IMG/VR virus record: IMGVR_UViG_3300047409_000217
Location: 1-40,663 of that record
Source: a virus
DNA: 40,663 bases
Direction: 5' to 3' (one strand)
Positions 37,407 through 40,663 of this stretch are shown piece by piece. Within the stretch, counting starts at the first letter, position 1; each line of letters starts with the position of its first letter. Under the pieces are notes generated by a model, which was not told where the DNA came from, did not search any database, and saw only the letters and a list, made by a program, of their open reading frames with translations. Made by a program: the position numbers and the translations under genes.

Positions 37407-38411
37407 CTAGGCTCCTGCGCCGTTGAGAATGTTTTGAATGGCTGCGGCTCGTGCTGCAATGGCGGCCTCTTCAGTTTTGAAAATGCCGAGGTACTTGCGG
37501 CCAACCATGACCTTGAAGCCGCTGGGCAGGCGCTGGTAGCCGAGCCCTCGTCCAAGGTGCCCGTTGCCTCCGGGCCCGTATTTACGACCAGCTGCACCTC
37601 TGCGAATTACAGGAGGACGCGTGCGCAGGTATTCATTCCTGGCTGCAATCGCCTCTTCTTCTGTAGCGAAGTTGCCGATATGCTTCTTACTGACTTTGGC
37701 GGACCAGGGCCTGGAGAGCCCGGGGTACATCAAGTAAACGCCGGGATTTGCGTTGCGCTTTCCCTTGTTCTTGATGATGAATTCGCTGTTGTTTTCGGTG
37801 CAGAGTTGGATATGGACGTTGCCGAGTTCATAGCCACCGGAATCGTTGACACGAGACATGCAGTAATGGCCGATGCCTCGTCCGCGCAATTCCAACTTTC
37901 CACTTTCCTGCCAGATCGTCAGCCAGTCTCCGAATCGGAGATCCCAGCCAATGCCACGTCCATGCGCGGCATTTTGCTGGCGGCGAAAAGCCAAGGCGAG
38001 GCCGGATTTCGAGGCCTCCTTGTAAACCTCAAGGCTCACTCCGTATTTGGCGAAGCACTTTGCCTGCCGGGCGGCCAGTTTTGTTTGGGTTTTCTTTTTC
38101 TTGGTGACTGCGCCGCCGCCGTCTTTGGCGGTAACTCCGTACCTTGCGAGAATTTGCCTGACGCGCTCCCGGCTTACTTCGTACTGACTGGCAATCTTCG
38201 CCATGCTCACGCCTTGGCGGTGCATGGAGATAATCTTGTCGTCTCGGCTCTTTGGCGCGGCGGACTGGTGACGGGCCTTGAGTCCGTGCTTTTTCAAATA
38301 CTTTTCTACTGTGGCTCGGCAAACGCCAGCCTTTTCGCAAATCTGCATGATGGGAAGGCCATCGGCCACCATTTCGCGCACGGGATGGAAGTCAAGCAAT
38401 TGGCGGCTCAT
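37407..38411 (-). CDS. HTH-HTH-HNH-like-AP2-AP2 DNA-binding protein
   Basis: A 334-residue multidomain protein. Residues 13-42 and 58-92 are two helix-turn-helix units, the second resembling sigma region 4 (IASQYEVSRERVRQILARYG). Residues 150-210 resemble an HNH-like nuclease of the type with H182 and the phrase SRVNDSGGYELGNVHIQLCTENN. Two AP2-like repeats follow at about 224-262 and 292-328 (KKHIGNFATEEEAIAARNEY; RKYLGIFKTEEAAIAARAAA). It lies directly after cro at the head of the leftward operon, where lambda carries cII. It may be a homing nuclease or a domesticated regulator. Confidence 0.78.
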   Translation of the reverse strand: MSRQLLDFHPVREMVADGLPIMQICEKAGVCRATVEKYLKKHGLKARHQSAAPKSRDDKIISMHRQGVSMAKIASQYEVSRERVRQILARYGVTAKDGGGAVTKKKKTQTKLAARQAKCFAKYGVSLEVYKEASKSGLALAFRRQQNAAHGRGIGWDLRFGDWLTIWQESGKLELRGRGIGHYCMSRVNDSGGYELGNVHIQLCTENNSEFIIKNKGKRNANPGVYLMYPGLSRPWSAKVSKKHIGNFATEEEAIAARNEYLRTRPPVIRRGAAGRKYGPGGNGHLGRGLGYQRLPSGFKVMVGRKYLGIFKTEEAAIAARAAAIQNILNGAGA

Positions 38412-38414
38412 GGC

Positions 38415-38633
38415 TCAGGCAACCTGCTTGAGTTTGTCCATCCCAAGAACTCGGTCAAGACACCCCGGGTCAGCTTTAAGGAGCCCATTGGTCAACTTCT
38501 CGATCTGCAGCTGCCGGGCGTCAGGGATCACGCCCGCCCTCACCCAGTCGCTGACGGTGCTTTGATTGCAGCCCAGCGCACCAGCCGTCAGCTGCTGATT
38601 GCCGTAGTGGCTGGTAACTTGTTCTGGGGTCAT
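38415..38633 (-). CDS. Cro-like repressor
   Basis: A 72-residue helix-turn-helix protein (TSHYGNQQLTAGALGCNQSTVSDWVRAGVIPDARQLQIEKLTNG) of the YdaS/Cro type. It is transcribed away from the CI-like gene, and the space between holds two operators. No Shine-Dalgarno is visible, and a CATAAT hexamer seven bases upstream would place the start of transcription near the ATG, so the message may be leaderless. Confidence 0.82.
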   Translation of the reverse strand: MTPEQVTSHYGNQQLTAGALGCNQSTVSDWVRAGVIPDARQLQIEKLTNGLLKADPGCLDRVLGMDKLKQVA

Positions 38634-38642
38634 GGCGAGATT

Positions 38643-38693
38643 ATGGCACTTGCCATATGGCATTTGCCATGAGTTTTAACTATGGCAATGGCA
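38643..38693. promoter_or_regulatory. Operator pair between cro and cI (OR-like)
   Basis: Two perfect inverted repeats abut: ATGGCACTTGCCAT (38643-38656) and ATGGCATTTGCCAT (38657-38670). Two direct half-sites ATGGCA follow at 38682-38693. They lie between the divergent Cro-like and CI-like genes. Consensus ATGGC-N4-GCCAT. Binding by the phage repressors is inferred. Confidence 0.85.
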
Positions 38694-38704
38694 ATATCCA
38701 TTGC

Positions 38705-39169
38705 ATGACTACACCCGGTAAGCGGCTGCGCGCTCTTCGCAAAGAAAAGCTGATTAGCCAGGTCGGCTTAGCCAACGCTATAGGCATCGATCAGTCCACG
38801 GTTTCGGACATCGAGAACGACCGCGGCCTTAGCGCTGAGAATCTGATGCGCTTATGTGACGCATTGGAGACAACGCCGCAGTACGTGATGCGGGGCAAGG
38901 CCGGTACGGATGATGTGCTTCAGCAAATCAAAGCACTCATTAGCAGCTCTCCCCCGGCAGAAGCTAGTAATTCTGACAGGATGACGGGGGCGGGAATACC
39001 CAGGAGTACGGCCATTCATAAAACTCGCGCCAAGGAACACAATGAAGTAGCAGAGCCTAAGTTCGGCCCCGCACTGTCAAAGTTCTTCAATACTGGTAAG
39101 GGTGGAAAAAATGAGCGTAGTAATACAAATGCCGCGCCGGCCAAAAAGCGAAGCGGTAGAGGTTCTTGA
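38705..39169 (+). CDS. CI-like lysogeny repressor lacking a peptidase domain
   Basis: A 154-residue repressor. Residues 5-58 are an XRE helix-turn-helix (RLRALRKEKLISQVGLANAIGIDQSTVSDIENDRG). The C-terminal part is short, basic and disordered; there is no LexA/S24-type peptidase or Ser-Lys dyad, so RecA-assisted self-cleavage is not expected. The start at 38705 matches the family N-terminus; upstream in-frame ATGs at 38657 and 38669 fall inside or at the edge of the operators. No ribosome-binding site is seen, so the message may be leaderless like lambda cI from PRM. Confidence 0.8.
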   Translation: MTTPGKRLRALRKEKLISQVGLANAIGIDQSTVSDIENDRGLSAENLMRLCDALETTPQYVMRGKAGTDDVLQQIKALISSSPPAEASNSDRMTGAGIPRSTAIHKTRAKEHNEVAEPKFGPALSKFFNTGKGGKNERSNTNAAPAKKRSGRGS

Positions 39170-39347
39170 AGAGTTGCTAGGGATATCCCTAGTCACCGAG
39201 CCTTCAGGGATCATCCTTATGGCGCAGTTCCCGGCAGGAACTCGCCACGTTGGAGCCTCGGGAAAGTATCTCCGCGATCAGAAGTGCATGGATGAGGCGC
39301 TATTTCAACTTAGTGAATATTTCCGAAAGCAGCGAGCGGTAACCTAA
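39111..39347 (+). CDS. Small protein after the repressor
   Basis: A 78-residue protein (MSVVIQMPRRPKSEAVEVLEELLGISLVTEPSG...) whose start overlaps the repressor 3' end by 59 bp; GGTGGA lies before the ATG at 39111. It probably shares the repressor's message and ends before a terminator. Role in lysogeny is possible but unproven. Confidence 0.62.
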   Translation: MSVVIQMPRRPKSEAVEVLEELLGISLVTEPSGIILMAQFPAGTRHVGASGKYLRDQKCMDEALFQLSEYFRKQRAVT

Positions 39348-39367
39348 ACAGGCTACCTGCCAAAACA

Positions 39368-39393
39368 AGCCACCCGTTCGAGGTGGTTTTTTT
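39368..39393 (+). terminator. Intrinsic terminator after the repressor operon
   Basis: CCACC and GGTGG form a stem around a 7-base loop (CGTTCGA), followed by seven T. It ends the repressor transcription unit on the plus strand. Confidence 0.88.
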
Positions 39394-39467
39394 ACGCCAA
39401 CTCCAGAGGTAAATAGCCTCACCCTATCAACATCGGAAACGAGATTAAATCATTTTCGCTCCGGACT

Positions 39468-39495
39468 ATGGCTTTTGCCATATGGCGTATGCCAT
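39468..39495. promoter_or_regulatory. Second operator pair (OL-like), upstream of the rightward early operon
   Basis: ATGGCTTTTGCCAT (39468-39481) and ATGGCGTATGCCAT (39482-39495) abut exactly like the pair at 38643. They precede the first gene of the rightward early unit, and a TACTAT hexamer directly follows. Repressor binding here would control rightward early transcription; looping to the other pair is conceivable. Confidence 0.83.
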
Positions 39496-39581
39496 ACTAT
39501 CTTCACTCGCTCCAAAAAGCAAAAGAACCCGGCGCATCGATCCTTCGCCGACAGCCTGCGTACATGACAAAGGCGGTTCTA

Positions 39582-39594
39582 GAGGCAGTGCCTC
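39582..39594. promoter_or_regulatory. Inverted repeat in the early leader
   Basis: GAGGCAGTGCCTC is a perfect 13-bp inverted repeat with one central base, flanked by CTA and GTAG. It lies between the operator pair and the first rightward gene. It could be an operator for another regulator or an RNA hairpin such as an antitermination signal. The rest of 39496-39639 shows nothing I can call. Confidence 0.45.
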
Positions 39595-39639
39595 GTAGCT
39601 GGATGGGGTGAGCGAAGTAAACCTAACTGGAGATTTTTC

Positions 39640-39852
39640 ATGAACAAGTCTGAGCAGTGCGAAGTGCAAAAGGTTGTCAATACCTGCCGCACAAATCCCC
39701 ATTACGCAGCGGCCACGCTGGCGACCCTCCTGCGCTCCGCTGGTCCCCGCGCAACTTTCGTCAAGCTCGTGCAACTGAAGAACGAACTGGGTCTTGGCCA
39801 ATACATGGAAGTCGTCAACGGCTGCTATGTCGCCAAACAACCCACCGCCTAA
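39640..39852 (+). CDS. First gene of the rightward early operon, unknown function
   Basis: A 70-residue protein with CTGGAG before the ATG. It is helical (EQCEVQKVVNTCRTNPHYAAATLATLLRSAG) with three cysteines. As the first gene after the operators it takes the position of an early regulator such as N, but there is no arginine-rich stretch typical of N. Function unknown. Confidence 0.68.
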   Translation: MNKSEQCEVQKVVNTCRTNPHYAAATLATLLRSAGPRATFVKLVQLKNELGLGQYMEVVNGCYVAKQPTA

Positions 39853-39860
39853 CCCCAACC

Positions 39861-39886
39861 CTCATGCACTACGAGCTAGTGCATCG
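39861..39886 (+). other. Hairpin after the first early gene
   Basis: ATGCACTA and TAGTGCAT form a perfect 8-bp stem around CGAGC (39864-39884), 12 bases after the stop codon. No T-run follows, so it may protect the message end or form the 5' part of the structured region that follows. Confidence 0.6.
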
Positions 39887-39892
39887 GAGTTG

Positions 39893-40030
39893 AGAGTGAT
39901 GAATAGGACGGCAGCACGGAAGGACGTGCGGGTAGAGAAATTGCGCAGACCTGCCCGAGCTGACGTATCGAGAACTGGGGTTAGCTGGAATCAAGCCCAG
40001 CCCGTCCTATCCATCACTTTGTTTTTTAGC
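39893..40030 (+). ncRNA. Candidate structured RNA of about 125 nt
   Basis: GTGATGAATAGGACGG (39896-39911) pairs with CCGTCCTATCCATCAC (40002-40017), 15 of 16 positions, and the stem can be extended outward by A-U, G-U and A-U. Inside are three hairpins: GCACG/CGTGC, GGGTAG/CTGCCC and AGCTGAC/GTTAGCT, giving a four-way junction. CTGGG in the third loop can also pair with CCCAG at 39996-40000. The 3' stem is followed by TTTGTTTTTT. G-U pairs fit the plus strand better than the minus strand. It lies between two early genes; family unknown. Confidence 0.55.
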
Positions 40031-40057
40031 AAGAGCAACCAATAACCGGAGAAGTAA

Positions 40058-40621
40058 ATGAAGACGACGCTGAATCAGATCCGTGACAAATCGCCATGCA
40101 CCGAAGGCTGGCAAAAACTCCTCGCTCACCTCGGCAAAACCAAGGCTGATGACGAACCGCTGAGCATCGTCACGGTACTGGACAGCAACGGCCTGGATGA
40201 CGCGCTGTGGTGCCTGCAAGCCGTCAAAGGTCACGACCGTGAAATCCGCTTGTTCGGCGTCTGGTGTGCCCGACAAGTGCAACACCTGATGACCGATCAA
40301 CGCAGCCTCGATGCGCTGGATGTCGCGGAACGATTCACAAATGGCGAGGCGACCGAGGAGGAGCGGGCTGCTGCGTGGGCTGCTGCGGGGGCTGCTGCGC
40401 GGGCTGCTGCGTGGGCTGCTGCGTGGGCTGCTGCGGGGGCTGCTGCGCGGGCTGCTGCGTGGGCTGCTGCGGGGGCTGCTGCGGGGGCTGCTGCGGGGGC
40501 TGCTGCGTGGGCTGCTGCGGGGGCTGCTGCGGGGGATGCTGCGGGGGCTGCTGCGGGGGCTGCTCAGGCTAAACGCCTTCGCGAAATCTGTGCCGAAATT
40601 GACGCGGCTGTTGCGGCCTGA
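40058..40621 (+). CDS. Imm5-like protein with a 16-unit AAA[GWR] repeat
   Basis: A 187-residue protein with GGAGAAGTAA before its ATG. The first 100 residues (LDDALWCLQAVKGHDREIRLFGVWCARQVQHL, SLDALDVAERFTNGEATEEE) match proteins annotated as Imm5-like putative immunity proteins, found widely in bacteria and phages. The C-terminal part is a perfect four-residue Ala repeat ending in the helix AQAKRLREICAEIDAAVAA. The repeat is probably one long helix with Trp or Arg along one side. The role in the phage is unknown. Repeat number may be wrong, since the contig ends were joined here. Confidence 0.75.
   Translation: MKTTLNQIRDKSPCTEGWQKLLAHLGKTKADDEPLSIVTVLDSNGLDDALWCLQAVKGHDREIRLFGVWCARQVQHLMTDQRSLDALDVAERFTNGEATEEERAAAWAAAGAAARAAAWAAAWAAAGAAARAAAWAAAGAAAGAAAGAAAWAAAGAAAGDAAGAAAGAAQAKRLREICAEIDAAVAA
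40367..40558 (+). repeat. 16 tandem 12-bp units in the Imm5-like gene
   Basis: Sixteen units of GCTGCTGCGNGG, in which N is G, T or C, encode AAAG, AAAW or AAAR. One unit begins GAT and so encodes DAAG. The order is W G R W W G R W G G G W G G G G. No unit contains a stop in any frame, which is why long mirror frames appear on the other strand. Confidence 0.93.
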
Positions 40622-40663
40622 GCCATGAACGCCCGTCAACACGCCTTCGCCGCAGATGCTGCC
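40537..40663. repeat. Terminal redundancy, right copy
   Basis: Identical to 1-127. It holds the end of the Imm5-like gene and, from 40625, the first 13 codons of the gene at 89-439. Confidence 0.95.
40625..40663 (+). CDS. 5' end of the gene at 89-439 (partial copy)
   Basis: The first 39 bases of the 116-residue early gene, cut by the end of the window. It is the same gene as at 89-439 and is not a second copy. Confidence 0.8.
   Translation, partial: MNARQHAFAADAA

Noticed and set aside
36957-38672. A 571-codon open frame on the plus strand
   Set aside because: It lies opposite the cro-to-regulator genes, which have operon spacing, ribosome-binding sites and recognisable domains. High GC makes long mirror frames common; no domain is seen in it.
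39896-40017. Miniature transposable element with terminal inverted repeats
   Set aside because: The arms could be terminal repeats, but no target duplication flanks them, the interior folds into ordered hairpins and a T-run follows; a structured RNA explains more. Not fully excluded.
40367-40558. CRISPR array or diversity-generating retroelement target
   Set aside because: Units are 12 bp without spacers, coding in frame; changes are G/T/C at one site rather than adenine-directed, and there is no reverse transcriptase gene.
40007-40642. Minus-strand frame with repeated SSPR units
   Set aside because: The 12-bp repeat has no stop in any frame, so this is the mirror of the AAA[GWR] repeat.

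Overview
The window is a complete temperate phage genome, not a chromosomal fragment. Bases 1-127 are repeated exactly at 40537-40663, so the unit is a circle or circularly permuted molecule of about 40,536 bp, opened inside an alanine-repeat gene. The virion set (SU10-type capsid, scaffold, gp4-like adaptor, gp10-like stabilisation protein, several ejection-type proteins, no tape measure, no sheath) points to a short-tailed, P22/BPP-1-like podovirus. High GC, gene content and the 3' half of a tRNA-Leu at the attachment site suggest a proteobacterial host, probably Burkholderiales; that host call is inference.

Layout: (1) 38.6-39.5 kb is the immunity region: a Cro-like gene leftward, a short CI-like repressor rightward, and two pairs of abutting 14-bp palindromic operators about 825 bp apart. 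(2) A rightward unit runs from 39.5 kb through the join to 10.7 kb: a candidate structured RNA at 39.86-40.03 kb, the Ala-repeat gene, a tightly packed early operon of small genes with an ERF recombinase, an SSB-like protein and an HNH nuclease, then an excisionase-like ORF, a tyrosine integrase and attP. (3) A leftward unit runs from 38.6 kb to 10.7 kb: early genes (HTH/HNH/AP2 protein, small regulators, HNH gene running into a tRNA-Arg, O-like replication protein, NinG, NinB), a Q-like antiterminator, then late genes (terminase, portal, scaffold, capsid, head completion, ejection proteins, tail fibre, SGNH hydrolase, lysis cassette with nested Rz/Rz1). The two units converge at about 10,734.

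Regulation is readable in several places. A near-consensus sigma-70 promoter overlaps the stop codon of the Q-like gene and is followed about 70 bp later by an intrinsic terminator and then by a second one, the classic PR'-tR' antitermination arrangement. Operator palindromes lie at the starts of both transcription units. Stable tetraloop hairpins sit directly upstream of the ribosome-binding sites of head genes.

The most unusual signals are: two HNH-AP2 genes in the late operon with the same non-coding leader, TAAAATAG(G)CGAG-hairpin-CTCTAACCAA, whose hairpin stem covaries between the copies, and each with an intrinsic terminator behind it (a possible mobile cassette with a conserved RNA or DNA structure); a 125-nt multi-branched RNA candidate with a 16-18 bp closing stem and a U-run; an HNH reading frame that runs without a stop into a tRNA gene; and short rightward morons inside the leftward late operon.
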